A stretch of 64,000 nt of DNA. Origin: an uncultured Pseudomonadota bacterium. GTDB taxonomy: Bacteria; Myxococcota_A; UBA796; JAFGLY01. How positions within the stretch are numbered: the first letter of the stretch is position 1; the number at the start of each line of letters is the position of its first letter. Of the stretch, positions 10,815 to 20,073 are shown piece after piece. The notes under the pieces are model-generated. The model was given only the letters and a program-made list of their open reading frames with translations. It was not told the DNA's origin and did no database searches. A program made the position numbers and the translations under genes. The stretch is from the NCBI GenBank assembly GCA_937912125.1, contig CALDOK010000392.1, positions 1 through 64,000 on the forward strand, given 5' to 3'.

Positions 10815-12467
10815 CTATGCCCGCCCTTCGGCCTCCTCGAAGGCCTCGGCGATCCAGCGCTCGATCCGCTTGCCGTGGGCGTGCAGCCGACCGGGGAGCA
10901 GGCGCAGCTCGTCGCCGCCGTTGGCTCGAACGCTGGGGAGGCCCGCGGCGTGGGCTGCCTGGATCATCAGGCGGGCGTGCACGTCCAGCCGCCCGTGTAC
11001 GTGGTCGAGCTCGGCCTGGAAGCGGTGGTAGGGACAGGCCAGCCCTGCCAGCAGGGCCGCGGGCTCCCGCCCCTGCCAGGCGTCGTCCTGGTGCAGGGGA
11101 AGCGCGGCCAGGGCAGGGTCTGTTGGGGCGTGGGCGCCTGCGGGCGGGAGCAGGCTCCAGCGGTCGGCCGGGGCCTCGCCGTCGAGCAGGAAGGCGAAGG
11201 GCTCGCCCGCGCGCAGGGGCGGGAGGATCCCGCTCGAGAACGACAGGACCCCCAAGGGGGCGCCCTGACCGAGCCGCCCGCGGACGGCGCGCAGGACCTC
11301 ACGGAAGTCCTGGACGTGGACGCGGTTGCCCGGGGTGAGGGCTGTGGGCGCGGTGCTGCGGCCCGTGCCGCTGCGGTCGTAGCAGACCAGCGCCAGGCCC
11401 TGGGCCGTGAGCTGGATCGGGTCGATCCCGAAGGGGCGCAGCCCGGTGGTGACGCCGCCCTGTACGCCAGCGTGGGAGACCAGCAGCAGGCCCCGCGGCT
11501 CGGCTGGTCCCAGCCACATGGCGTGCAGACGCCGCTGGCCTGCGGCGACCTCGAAGGGGCCGGCCTGGCTGGGCCCCCGGCGACCCAGGCGCTGGCGAAC
11601 GGGGCGGCTGGCCATGCGCACCCGGCGCGCCAGGCGGACTCCACGGGGTTCGGGGGGCGCTCGGAGCAGCTCGGCGCTGGCCACGGTGGCCGCCTGTTCT
11701 CCCGCCGTGACCACCCTGTGGCGCCGCAGAAAGGCCTCGAGGGCGTCGAGGGCCTGGGGGCGTGGCTGCAGGGAACCGCGAGCGCACAGGTTGTGTTCGT
11801 GCAGGGCGAAGGAGAAGTAGGGCGCGGCGCCGGCCGGCAGCGGGCGGGCGTGGGCGGCGTACAGGGCCTCGAGGAGCTCGAAGTGGGTGGCGCTCAGGTG
11901 GTGCTGGTGCGCCACCCCTGCGCCGTCCCTCTGCAGCAAGCCCCACGCGAAGGGGTCGGCGCTGGTCTCGAGCATCACCGGGCCCAGGGGAGGCTCGCCG
12001 GGGGTGAAGGAGGGGCCTGGCCTCCAGGCGAGCACACCGGCATAGGCCCATCGCCGCTGGGGAGGATGGTCGGTGATCCAGTCGAAGCCCAGCTCGAAGA
12101 TCTCGCGCCAGAGTCCGCCCACCCGATCACCAGCCTGGACCATGCCCGGGGTCGCGCCCCGGTTGGCGACGCCGCAGGCGCTCACTGCCGCGTGGGCCCG
12201 CCGCAGGCCGCGCCCGTGGGCGTGGGTCCCCACCTCGTGGCCGGCGGCCTCGAGGGCGCGCAGTGGGTTGCTGGCCCCGCCTCGCGCGGCGGCCTCGGCA
12301 AAGCGGCGGCGAAAGCGGAAGCTCAGGCGCGCCCCCGCGCCCTGGGCGGCCTCGGCGATGGCCGCGACCAGCCGCTCGGCGTCACGCTGGGAGGCCCCAG
12401 CCTCGATGGCCAGGTCGTCCACATGGAGCTCCGCGATGACCGGCGCTTCGGTTGGGTGCATTCCCAC
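10815..12467 (-). CDS. Polysaccharide deacetylase-like / alpha-beta hydrolase fusion protein
   Basis: This 550-residue protein appears to join two folds. Residues 1-260 look like a NodB/polysaccharide deacetylase barrel: an early LHVDD (D17, D18) and HEVGTHAHGR (77-86) occupy the places of the metal Asp and His motifs. Residues about 300-530 look like an alpha/beta hydrolase: VCYDRSGTGRST is the strand 4 turn, and SFSSG (409-413) is the nucleophile elbow with S411, where the first Gly is Ser. No signal peptide is seen. The second half may remove or transfer an acyl group (inference). It is divergent from the pseudokinase gene across 122 bases. Confidence 0.65.
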   Translation of the reverse strand: MGMHPTEAPVIAELHVDDLAIEAGASQRDAERLVAAIAEAAQGAGARLSFRFRRRFAEAAARGGASNPLRALEAAGHEVGTHAHGRGLRRAHAAVSACGVANRGATPGMVQAGDRVGGLWREIFELGFDWITDHPPQRRWAYAGVLAWRPGPSFTPGEPPLGPVMLETSADPFAWGLLQRDGAGVAHQHHLSATHFELLEALYAAHARPLPAGAAPYFSFALHEHNLCARGSLQPRPQALDALEAFLRRHRVVTAGEQAATVASAELLRAPPEPRGVRLARRVRMASRPVRQRLGRRGPSQAGPFEVAAGQRRLHAMWLGPAEPRGLLLVSHAGVQGGVTTGLRPFGIDPIQLTAQGLALVCYDRSGTGRSTAPTALTPGNRVHVQDFREVLRAVRGRLGQGAPLGVLSFSSGILPPLRAGEPFAFLLDGEAPADRWSLLPPAGAHAPTDPALAALPLHQDDAWQGREPAALLAGLACPYHRFQAELDHVHGRLDVHARLMIQAAHAAGLPSVRANGGDELRLLPGRLHAHGKRIERWIAEAFEEAEGRA

Positions 12468-12589
12468 CCCCTATCCGCTGGCTCCCCGGTGGTCTTTGCT
12501 TCGCCCTCGACGTTGAACGCGGGGTGCCCGGTGTGATAGTGTCCGGCCGACGAATTGCCTTACCAATTCCGGAGCCGCGTGGAGCAGCC

Positions 12590-14269
12590 GTGACCGAGCA
12601 GAGTACCCAGAACTTCGCCACCGGCGACGTCATCGCGAAGAAGTACGAGATCATTCGCTACCTCGGCGAGGGCATGTCCGCCTGGACCTACCTGGCCAAG
12701 CACATCGCCTCTGGCAAGGAGCTGGTCGTGCGGTTCCTTCGGCCCACCCTGGTGGCCGATCAGAAGGACCGTGAGCGGCTGCGCCAGCTGTTCGAGCGGG
12801 CCCGTGGTGTTCGCCACGAGCTGCTCACCCGCTACGGCGAGCTGGGCGTGCACGGCGACTACATCTACCACACGGAAGAGTACTTCGTCTCCGAGTCTCT
12901 GCGGGACATCATCGACGCCTACGTGGCCGAGGGCAAGGCCTTCTCCCTCCAGGAAGCCTGCCAGCTGGCCATCTCTGTGCTCGAGGCGGTCGAGATCGCG
13001 CACAACGCGGGCATCATCCACCGCAACCTCAAGCCCGAGAACGTGCTGGTTCACACCAAGCGCATCGGCCCGGCGGCCAATGCGAAGGTCATCCGCACGG
13101 TCAAGATCACCGGCACGGGCCTGGCTGGGGTGCTCAACCCCACCATCTTGGCGGACAGCTTCGTCAGCCGCGAGGATGCCCCCTACCTGGCCCCCGAGCT
13201 CACGGGCTTCGACGAGGACTGCGGTCCTCAGGCCGACATCTACTCCACCGGCGTGATGCTGTACGAGCTGCTCTGCGGCCAGCGGCCCATGGGCACCTAC
13301 CTCTCGCCCACCCAGCTGCGCGAAGACCTGCCCGAGCATGTCGACGACATCGTCGAGATCGGCCTGGCCCACAACCCCGAGGATCGCTACCCCACCGCCC
13401 GCGACATGATCAACGATATCCAGCGCTCGTTCTCGCTGGAGATGCAGTCCGGTCGCACCAAGGTCAGCTTCCGCAACATCCTGGTCGGCCTGGGCGTCGC
13501 CATCGTGGTGGCCGTGGGCGCGGGCGCCTGGGTCATCACCTCCGACAAGCCAGACCCGGTGGCCGAGGCCCGCAAGCAGGACGATCTGGTCCGGCGTACG
13601 GTCCAGACCCAGAACCCTCCTCCCGAAGACGCGCTCATGATCGCCATGGGCAAGCGGCACCCCGAGATGCTCTACGTGCCCGGCGGCACCTACGTGGCGG
13701 GTCGCTACGGCTCCGAGGCCACCGACGCTGCCACCTCCTCCGAGCCTCTGCGCATGGTGATCAAGGTGCCGTCCTTCTTCATCGACCGCTACGAGTTCCC
13801 CAACAAGCCCGGCGCCAAGCCCGCCACCCGCGTCACCTGGGACAAGGCCGAGCAGGCCTGCACCGCCATGGGCAAGCGCCTCTGCTCCGCCGAGGAGTGG
13901 GAGAAGGCCTGCAAGGGCCCCGGCAACACGGTCTACGCCTACTCGGACGACTACAACCAGGCCTGCGGCGCCGAGGTCTCCGACGACTACACCCTGGGTG
14001 ACCGCAAGGACTGCGCGTCCTCGTACGGGGTCTACGACCTCTCGAGCGGCCTGCGCGAGTGGACCAGCAGCCTCGACCCGCAGAAGGGCAACCGCAAGAT
14101 GGTCAAGGGCGGCCTGCGCTCCAACGCCGTCCGCGGCACCCGCTGTGCGTTCACCGTCGATGAGAACTCGGGCTTCTCCGAGGCCTCCCTGGGCTTCCGC
14201 TGCTGCCTGAACCCCGACGGGAGCGCCACCACGGCGCCCGCCGAGCCGGCCGCCGCGCCCGCTGAATAA
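12590..14269 (+). CDS. Membrane-spanning pseudokinase fused to FGE-sulfatase fold domain
   Basis: The GTG start has GGAG upstream and gives 559 residues. Residues 15-280 have the Ser/Thr kinase fold (PknB type), with APE at 201-203 and the D216 helix (QADIYSTGVMLYELL). Three catalytic positions are lost: the VAIK Lys is R48, HRD reads HRN (144-146), and DFG reads GTG (175-177). A membrane helix at about 297-316 leads to a periplasmic linker and a C-terminal domain (358-540) of the formylglycine-generating/sulfatase-modifying family, with VPGGTYVAGR, KRLCSAEEWEKAC and GLREWTSS. That fold is often a ligand-binding module rather than an enzyme. It is likely a receptor-like scaffold without phosphotransfer. 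Confidence 0.88.
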   Translation: MTEQSTQNFATGDVIAKKYEIIRYLGEGMSAWTYLAKHIASGKELVVRFLRPTLVADQKDRERLRQLFERARGVRHELLTRYGELGVHGDYIYHTEEYFVSESLRDIIDAYVAEGKAFSLQEACQLAISVLEAVEIAHNAGIIHRNLKPENVLVHTKRIGPAANAKVIRTVKITGTGLAGVLNPTILADSFVSREDAPYLAPELTGFDEDCGPQADIYSTGVMLYELLCGQRPMGTYLSPTQLREDLPEHVDDIVEIGLAHNPEDRYPTARDMINDIQRSFSLEMQSGRTKVSFRNILVGLGVAIVVAVGAGAWVITSDKPDPVAEARKQDDLVRRTVQTQNPPPEDALMIAMGKRHPEMLYVPGGTYVAGRYGSEATDAATSSEPLRMVIKVPSFFIDRYEFPNKPGAKPATRVTWDKAEQACTAMGKRLCSAEEWEKACKGPGNTVYAYSDDYNQACGAEVSDDYTLGDRKDCASSYGVYDLSSGLREWTSSLDPQKGNRKMVKGGLRSNAVRGTRCAFTVDENSGFSEASLGFRCCLNPDGSATTAPAEPAAAPAE

Positions 14270-14275
14270 GTCGCG

Positions 14276-15049
14276 CTACCCCTGGCGCTGCCGCCACAGC
14301 TCCGAGGCCTGCTCGAGCTGCGCTCGCACCAGCCTGTAGACCCCGGCGTCGTGGGTGAGCTCGGTGTGTCCGACCCCCTTGACCTGGACGTTCTTCATGG
14401 ACGTGTCCCCAGGCCGGGGCCGAAGGATGGAGAAGGGGTAGGGGCTGACCAGATCGTGCTTGCTGTAGATGCTGGTGAGGGGGATGTCCGGCGGGAAGCT
14501 GTCGCGGGAGAGCCGCTCCAGGAAGCGTGATCCCGGCATGAGCTCCCAGGGGGTGGCCGAGAGCAAGCCCCCCGCCATCAGGTAGACGCCAAGCACCGCG
14601 GTGGGGGTGCCGTGGTGGGGCGTGCCCATGGTGATCAGGGACTTGGCCCGCCGATGACCGCCGAACTGCTGGATGTAGTGGCGCGCCACCAGGCCCCCCT
14701 GGGAGTGCCCGATGACGTGGAAACGATCGAGATCGTAGCGATCACAGACCCGCTCGATCTTCTCGGCGATGCGCTCGGCGAGCACGCTCGAGCGCCTGGT
14801 GTTGAAGCGGTAGAACAGGCCGCCCAGATCAAAGCTGAACACACCGTAGCCGTCGTAGCGCAGCCGGTCCTCCATCACCTGCCAGACGGCGCGGGTCTGG
14901 AAGAAGCCGTGGAGCAGCAGCACGGTCTGGTTGTGCTGGGCGAAGTCCCCACGGCGCACGATGCGGTTGCCCCTCATGTAGACCTTGCGCACGCTGCCGA
15001 GGTTGGCGCGCAGCAGGTTGTAGAACCAGGTGGGCGGCGTGCGTGCCAA
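14276..15049 (-). CDS. Lipase-like alpha/beta hydrolase
   Basis: The 257-residue protein has LLLHGFFQ (oxyanion region), the nucleophile elbow GHSQG with S116, and a plausible Asp and His in SKHDL (D199) and GVGHTEL (H228). GTPHHGT after the nucleophile is typical of the PGAP1/EstA-like lipases. A TTG start at 15049 with AGGAG six bases upstream is preferred; the first internal ATG lies 24 codons further in. No signal peptide is predicted. It probably cleaves a lipid or acyl ester. The gene converges on the pseudokinase gene with only six bases between. Confidence 0.8.
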   Translation of the reverse strand: MARTPPTWFYNLLRANLGSVRKVYMRGNRIVRRGDFAQHNQTVLLLHGFFQTRAVWQVMEDRLRYDGYGVFSFDLGGLFYRFNTRRSSVLAERIAEKIERVCDRYDLDRFHVIGHSQGGLVARHYIQQFGGHRRAKSLITMGTPHHGTPTAVLGVYLMAGGLLSATPWELMPGSRFLERLSRDSFPPDIPLTSIYSKHDLVSPYPFSILRPRPGDTSMKNVQVKGVGHTELTHDAGVYRLVRAQLEQASELWRQRQG

Positions 15050-15130
15050 TGGTGCTCCTGGGTGGGGCGGGGACGGGACGAGCGGGATGCTACAATGCCG
15101 GCCGTGTCCTCGTCCATCCCGGGAGCCGTC

Positions 15131-15667
15131 ATGACCCTGTCCCGCCTGTTCTCTCCGGCGCTCGCCCTCGCGCTTGGCTGCCAGCCCGATGTGGACGAGA
15201 TCGAGCCGCCGCCTATCCCCAAGGGTGGCGATACCGGCGACACGGCCGTGGATTGCTCGGGCGTCGCGCCTGTCATCACCAGCCTCACGGCCTCCCCTGA
15301 CGGCCTGCATGAGGACGAGCAGGGCCAGACCTTCCCCGCCATGGTCTTCACCCTGGAGGCCGACGACGTCGACGGCGACCTGAGCTTCGTGAGCTACCGC
15401 ATGTGGTGGGACGACGACCTGGACGGTGCCACGGACACCACCGGCTCCGCCTTGGTGCAGGGCCAGACGGCCATCAGCTCCACCCGCTGCGCCAGCTTCA
15501 CCCTGGGCCTGAACCTCTCCATCTCCTCCCAGGGAAATCCGGCCTACAACACCTGGTACGACTTCGCGGTGAGCGTGGCTGACGAGGCTGGGATGTGGTC
15601 CGAGCCGGCCTTCTGCCAGGGGGCCATGCCCAACGAGGATGGCTCCGATCCGGACCCCATGAAGTAG
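15131..15667 (+). CDS. Lipoprotein of unknown function
   Basis: A 178-residue protein with a signal peptide ending in LALGC, then an acidic Pro-rich stretch and GGDTGDTAVDC, the linker common in myxobacterial lipoproteins. The rest holds a beta-sandwich-like segment (EADDVDGDLSFVSYRMWWDDD), similar to PKD/cadherin-like domains in which DxDGDL often binds calcium. An upstream in-frame ATG would add 13 residues; the chosen ATG has GGGAG before it and gives a normal signal peptide. Divergent from the lipase-like gene. Role unknown. Confidence 0.75.
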   Translation: MTLSRLFSPALALALGCQPDVDEIEPPPIPKGGDTGDTAVDCSGVAPVITSLTASPDGLHEDEQGQTFPAMVFTLEADDVDGDLSFVSYRMWWDDDLDGATDTTGSALVQGQTAISSTRCASFTLGLNLSISSQGNPAYNTWYDFAVSVADEAGMWSEPAFCQGAMPNEDGSDPDPMK

Positions 15668-15674
15668 ACGGCCG

Positions 15675-16121
15675 CTACAGCTCTTCTTCGCTGCGGCAAG
15701 GGACGCCGCGCTCGGCCAGCAGGGCCGCGAAGACGCCAGGGCCAGGGACCTTTGCGCCGTCGATCCAGGTGGAGTGGACGCCGCAGGAGGGGGAGCCGGA
15801 CTTGAGCAGGGCCCAGGCGGCCGCGGGGGCCTGCTGGGAGCAGGTGCGCGCGCCTTCGCGGAAAGCATCGCTGCGATCGGTCCCCTGGCGGTCCACCACC
15901 GTGGCTCGGCCCTCCCAGACCGCTGCGCCGTCGCCCCCGCGCAGCTCGCAGGGGATGCGGGGCGTGGGTAGACCCCCGGCCCGCTCTGGGCACACCGGAA
16001 CCGCTTCGCAGCCAGTCAGGGCGGCCTCGATCCCCGGGTAGTGTCTGTGTGCGCCGTCGTAGCGGCAGCGTGCGCCCAGCAGGCAGGCCGAGACCAGCAC
16101 ACGGGGAGCGCGGTCCGCCAC
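15675..16121 (-). CDS. DUF523 family protein
   Basis: The 148-residue protein has the DUF523 pattern: VSACLLGARCRYDG at the N-terminus, VCPERAGGLPTPR in the middle, ALLKSGSPSCG near residue 108 and the conserved Cys residues. The biochemical role of the family is not settled; the Cys set suggests metal or Fe-S binding. The GTG start is three bases after the stop of the (p)ppGpp synthetase gene, so it is the last gene of the long minus-strand unit that begins near 24330. Confidence 0.88.
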   Translation of the reverse strand: MADRAPRVLVSACLLGARCRYDGAHRHYPGIEAALTGCEAVPVCPERAGGLPTPRIPCELRGGDGAAVWEGRATVVDRQGTDRSDAFREGARTCSQQAPAAAWALLKSGSPSCGVHSTWIDGAKVPGPGVFAALLAERGVPCRSEEEL

Positions 16122-16124
16122 GGG

Positions 16125-18278
16125 CTACTTCCTCACGCGGTCCACCGAGAGCACGCCCTTGATCTTCTCGAGCTTGCTGATGAGCTTGTTGAGCTCGGAG
16201 ACGTCTCGCACGCTGACCTCCATTTGGATCTCGCTCTGCTCGTCTTCCAGGGGGTTCGCCGAGGCGCGGGTGATGTTGATGCCCGACTTCTCGCAGGTGC
16301 CGGAGATGTTGGCGAGCAAGCCCGCTCGGTTGGCGCAGACGATGGTCAGTTCGCCGTTGTGCTGGGACTTGGCGCCCCGATCCCACTCCACCGGGATGCG
16401 GCGCTCTTCTTCGAGGGCCAACAGCTGGCGGCAGCCGGACAGGTGGACCGTGATACCCCGACCGCGAGTGATGTAGCCGGTGACCTGCTCGCCTGGCAGC
16501 GGCGTGCAGCAGTGGGCGTAGGTGACCAGCATGTCGCCCTCACCCGCGATGCGGACCGGGCTGGCGCTGCGGCCGCGGATGCGCTCGAGCAGCGCTGAGA
16601 TGCCGTTCTTTTCCTGGGTGGCCGGGGTCCACTCGACCTCGGGCAGCAGCTCCTTGACGACCTTGGCCAGGGGCGTCTGCCCCCGAGCCAGGGCCAGGAA
16701 GAGCTGGTCGGTGTCCTTGAAGCCATGGGACCTCAGCAGCGCCTTGATGATCCCGGTCTTGGTGAGCTTGGCGATGGTCTGGCCGTGGCGCTTGAGCTCG
16801 CTGGTGAGCATGTTGCGCCCCATCTCGATGCCCTGATCCCGCTCGGCGTCTCGCAGGGCCTTGCGGATCTTGGACAGGGCGCGGCCGGTGGTGGCGATGT
16901 CCAGCCAGTCGCGGCTGGGGGTCTGGTCTTTCTTGGTGACGATCTCGAGGCGCTCGCCGCTCTGCAGCGCGTGGCGCATGGCCACCATCCGACCGTCCAC
17001 CTTGGCCCCGGTGCAGGTGTTGCCCAGGTCGGTGTGGATGGCGTAGGCGAAGTCGAGCACCGTGGCGCCGGCGGGGAAGGAGCGGACCTCCATGGCGGGG
17101 GTGAAGACGTAGACCGAGTCGGCGAACAGGCCCGACTTGGCGGTGGCCAGGAACTCATTGCTGTCCTGGACCTCGTGGGCGGCCTCGAACAGCTCCCGCA
17201 GCTTCTCGAGGGTCTCGATGCTCTTGGGATCGAGATCCAGGTGGCCCTCTTTGTAGCGCCAGTGGGCGGCGATGCCGTTCTCGGCCACCCGGTGCATGTG
17301 GTGGGTGCGGATCTGCAGCTCGATGCGCTGGCGCTCGGGGCCGATGACCGTGGTGTGCAGCGACTGGTAGCCGTTGACCTTGGGCATCGCGATGTAGTCT
17401 TTGATCTTGTCGGGCACCGGCTTGAACTGGCCGTGGATGGTGCCCAGGGCGGCGTAGCAGGTCTGGATGTCCTCCACGAGCACCCGGAACGCCAGCAGAT
17501 CGTAGATCTGCTCGAACTCGAGGCGCTGCTCGACCATCTTGCGGTGGATGCTGGGGAGGCTCTTGGCCCGGCCGTTGACCTCGCAGGGCACGCTGCGGTT
17601 GTGGAGGCGGTCGGCCAGCAGATCGGTGGTGCGGCGGATGTAGTCGTCGCGCTCGTCCGCCGTCGCCGCCACGGCCTCGGTGAGCTCCTCGTACACCTCG
17701 GGGTGGAGGTACTTCAGGCACAGATCCAGGAGCTGTTCCTTGATGCGGTGCAGGCCCAGTCGGTTGGCGATGGGCGCGTAGATCTCCTCGGTCTCCTCGG
17801 CGATGCGTCGCTGGGCCTCGGGCTTCATGTGCTCGAGGGTGCTCATGTTGTGCACCCTGTCCGCCAGCTTGACGATGACCACCCGCACGTCCTTGGCCAT
17901 GGCCAGGACCATCTTGCGGAAGTTCTCGGCCTGGGCCTCGGCCTTGGACCGGAACTGCAGCTTGCCGATCTTGGTCACGCCGCTGACCAGCTCCGCCACC
18001 GTGGGGCCGAACATCGCCTCGATCTCCTCACGGGTGGTGAGGCAGTCTTCGATGGTGTCGTGCAGCAAGGCGGTGGCGATGGTGTCCACGTCCATCTGCA
18101 CCTCGGCCAGGATGCCGGCCACGGCGATGGGATGGATCAGGTAGGGCTCGCCGCTCTTGCGGGTCTGGCCTGCATGCATCTTGGCCGCGTACATGTAGGC
18201 CCTCATGATGAGGTCCAGATCGGCGTCGGGTGCGTACTTGCTGACCGTGTCCAGGATGTCGTTGAGGCGGACGACCAT
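16125..18278 (-). CDS. rsh: Bifunctional (p)ppGpp synthetase/hydrolase (RelA/SpoT)
   Basis: The 717-residue protein makes and degrades the stringent-response alarmone. The HD hydrolase domain has HDTIED at 73-78 and LADRVHNMSTLEHM at 138-151, so hydrolysis should be intact. The synthetase domain (about 230-345) has NGRAKSLPSIHRKM, YDLLAFRVLVED and GYQSLHTTV. A TGS domain (about 388-450, FPAGATVLDFAYAIH) and a C-terminal ACT domain (about 640-717) follow. Length and order match full-length Rsh. The ATG follows GGTGAG. It lies 167 bases after gmk; no rpoZ lies between them, although rpoZ often accompanies these genes in other bacteria. Confidence 0.96.
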   Translation of the reverse strand: MVVRLNDILDTVSKYAPDADLDLIMRAYMYAAKMHAGQTRKSGEPYLIHPIAVAGILAEVQMDVDTIATALLHDTIEDCLTTREEIEAMFGPTVAELVSGVTKIGKLQFRSKAEAQAENFRKMVLAMAKDVRVVIVKLADRVHNMSTLEHMKPEAQRRIAEETEEIYAPIANRLGLHRIKEQLLDLCLKYLHPEVYEELTEAVAATADERDDYIRRTTDLLADRLHNRSVPCEVNGRAKSLPSIHRKMVEQRLEFEQIYDLLAFRVLVEDIQTCYAALGTIHGQFKPVPDKIKDYIAMPKVNGYQSLHTTVIGPERQRIELQIRTHHMHRVAENGIAAHWRYKEGHLDLDPKSIETLEKLRELFEAAHEVQDSNEFLATAKSGLFADSVYVFTPAMEVRSFPAGATVLDFAYAIHTDLGNTCTGAKVDGRMVAMRHALQSGERLEIVTKKDQTPSRDWLDIATTGRALSKIRKALRDAERDQGIEMGRNMLTSELKRHGQTIAKLTKTGIIKALLRSHGFKDTDQLFLALARGQTPLAKVVKELLPEVEWTPATQEKNGISALLERIRGRSASPVRIAGEGDMLVTYAHCCTPLPGEQVTGYITRGRGITVHLSGCRQLLALEEERRIPVEWDRGAKSQHNGELTIVCANRAGLLANISGTCEKSGINITRASANPLEDEQSEIQMEVSVRDVSELNKLISKLEKIKGVLSVDRVRK

Positions 18279-18445
18279 GTCTCACCGGGGGCTCCCAGAC
18301 GCTGGGGGCCGTGTGTGTATCCAAACAGCTTAGGGGAGTCGGGGCCGACTGGACAAGGCGAGCCGGTGACCTGTCCTACAGATAGTGAAGACCAAGGGGG
18401 GGAATCCTTCAGTGAGCGGCGGCGCGTCGGTCTGCGGCTGGCGGC

Positions 18446-19093
18446 TCACTCGGTGGTGCCCCCACCCTCGAAGCGCGCAACCCAGCTGTCCCGGCGGGGC
18501 CGTCGCAGCTGCTCGGCCACCAGCACAGCCTGGAGCTGGTCGGCGGCCGAGGAGAGCTGATCGTTGACCACCAGATAGTCGAAGCGGCCGCACTCCTGTA
18601 GCTGGAGCCCTGCCTCGCGGACTCGGCGCTGGATGACCTCTTCGGGGTCCGTGGCCCGGCCGCGCAGGCGCTGCTCGAGCACCTCGACGCTGGGGGGCAG
18701 GATGAAGATGCTGACCGCAGCAGGCCAGCTGGAGCGGACCTGCTCGGCCCCTTGGGTGTCGATGTCCAGGATGATGCTGACGCCCGCGTCGATGGCCTGC
18801 TCCACGGGCTCCCGGAGGGTGCCGTAGCGGTTGCCGTAGACGCTGGCATGCTCGAGGAAGGCTCCCTGCACGAGGAGCTGGTCGTAGCGCTCGGGCGAGA
18901 GGAAGAGGTAGTCCACGCCGTGCAGCTCGCCGGGCCGGATGGGGCGCGTGGTGGCCGAGACGGAGAAGGACAGGTGGGGCACCCGCTCGAGGGCCGCGCG
19001 GACCAGGGTGGTCTTGCCGGTGCCGGATGAGCCGGTCACCACGAAGAGTACGCCCTTGTCGGGCTTCTCCCAGCGGCTGAGGTCGAGGGTCAT
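18446..19093 (-). CDS. gmk: Guanylate kinase
   Basis: The 215-residue enzyme phosphorylates GMP to GDP in the cytoplasm. The P-loop is GSSGTGKTT (21-29); SATTRPIRPGE and GVDYLFLSPERY form the GMP-binding region; DIDTQGAEQVR is the LID-adjacent motif. The C-terminal tail is about ten residues longer than usual and Gly/Thr-rich. AGGAGG precedes the ATG by five bases. Its place between yicC and the (p)ppGpp gene is a widespread arrangement and links GMP supply with GDP/GTP-derived alarmone metabolism. Confidence 0.96.
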   Translation of the reverse strand: MTLDLSRWEKPDKGVLFVVTGSSGTGKTTLVRAALERVPHLSFSVSATTRPIRPGELHGVDYLFLSPERYDQLLVQGAFLEHASVYGNRYGTLREPVEQAIDAGVSIILDIDTQGAEQVRSSWPAAVSIFILPPSVEVLEQRLRGRATDPEEVIQRRVREAGLQLQECGRFDYLVVNDQLSSAADQLQAVLVAEQLRRPRRDSWVARFEGGGTTE

Positions 19094-19200
19094 GGGCCCT
19101 CCTGGACGGGGTGGGCGATGGGCCCCCCTCTTAGCATCTTTTGGGTTTTTGGACAGTGAGGGGATGCTCGCGCGGGGCCCCGCCGGGCTCGCGCCCGTGC

Positions 19201-20073
19201 CTATTCCACGTTCGCCGCCTGTTCCCGGAGCTTCTCGAGGGCCGACTTCATCAGCACCACGGTGCGGCTGGCATGCTCACCGATGGCCTTGGAGCCCACG
19301 GTGTTGACCTCGCGATGCATCTCCTGGATGAGGAACTCCATCTTGCGCCCGACCGGCTCCTGCGCGGCCAGCTGATCCCGGAACTGGTCGCCGTGGCTGG
19401 CCAGCCTCGCCAGCTCTTCGCTGATGTCGGCCTTGTCGGCCAGGATTGCGGCCTCCTGAGTCAGACGCGCGGAGTCCACCTTGTCCTGGAGCAGGGCCTG
19501 GAGGCGCTCGTCCAGGCGCCGGTGCAGCTGGACGGTGATGCCCTTGGAGAGCTCACCCATGGTGACGAGGTGGCGCATCAGCTCGCCCAGGTGCTGCTGC
19601 AGATCGCGCTTGAGCGAGCGGCCTTCCCGGGCCCGCATGGTGGCGAGGTGCTCGGCGGCGCCGACCAGGGCGGGCTCGAGCAGCTCCCACTCGTGGGAGA
19701 CGTCGTGCTCGGCTTCGGTGACGGTGAGCACGCCAGGCTGGGCCAGCACATGCTGCAGCGTGACCTTGGCTTCGTCGACCTGCAGGTGGCGGGCCACGTC
19801 GCGCATGGCCTGCCAGGTGGCCTCGGCCAGGCGCAGATCGGCGCGGACCGTGTTGGGCCCCTCGGGGCCGACGCGCCGGATGGTGCAGTCGATGCGCCCG
19901 CGCTCGAAGCGGTCGCGCAGCAGGTTGACCACCCGCGGTTCGAGGGCGTTGTACTCCCTGGGGATGCGGGTGTTGAGGTCGCGGAAGCGATGGTTGACGG
20001 AGCGGAGCTCCACAACCACGGTGACCACGCCGTTGGTCGCTTCGCCGCGGCCGAAGGCTGTCATGGAGTTCAT
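19201..20073 (-). CDS. YicC family endoribonuclease-like protein
   Basis: The 290-residue protein opens with MNSMTAFGRGEA and has the conserved ELRSVNHRFRDLNTRIPRE block. Its C-terminus, MEFLIQEMHREVNTVGSKA, matches the DUF1732 end of the family, and E. coli YicC acts in RNA decay. The ATG overlaps the stop of the upstream lipoprotein gene (ATGA), so the longer frame upstream is not used. Complete and typical in length. It lies directly before gmk with 107 bases between, an order common in bacteria. Confidence 0.92.
   Translation of the reverse strand: MNSMTAFGRGEATNGVVTVVVELRSVNHRFRDLNTRIPREYNALEPRVVNLLRDRFERGRIDCTIRRVGPEGPNTVRADLRLAEATWQAMRDVARHLQVDEAKVTLQHVLAQPGVLTVTEAEHDVSHEWELLEPALVGAAEHLATMRAREGRSLKRDLQQHLGELMRHLVTMGELSKGITVQLHRRLDERLQALLQDKVDSARLTQEAAILADKADISEELARLASHGDQFRDQLAAQEPVGRKMEFLIQEMHREVNTVGSKAIGEHASRTVVLMKSALEKLREQAANVE

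Noticed and set aside
12590-14269. FGE-like domain as activator of the sulfatase-family protein at 54876
   Set aside because: The sulfatase-family protein has Ser, not Cys, at the target site, and the FGE fold in kinase fusions is usually not catalytic. There is no link in position.
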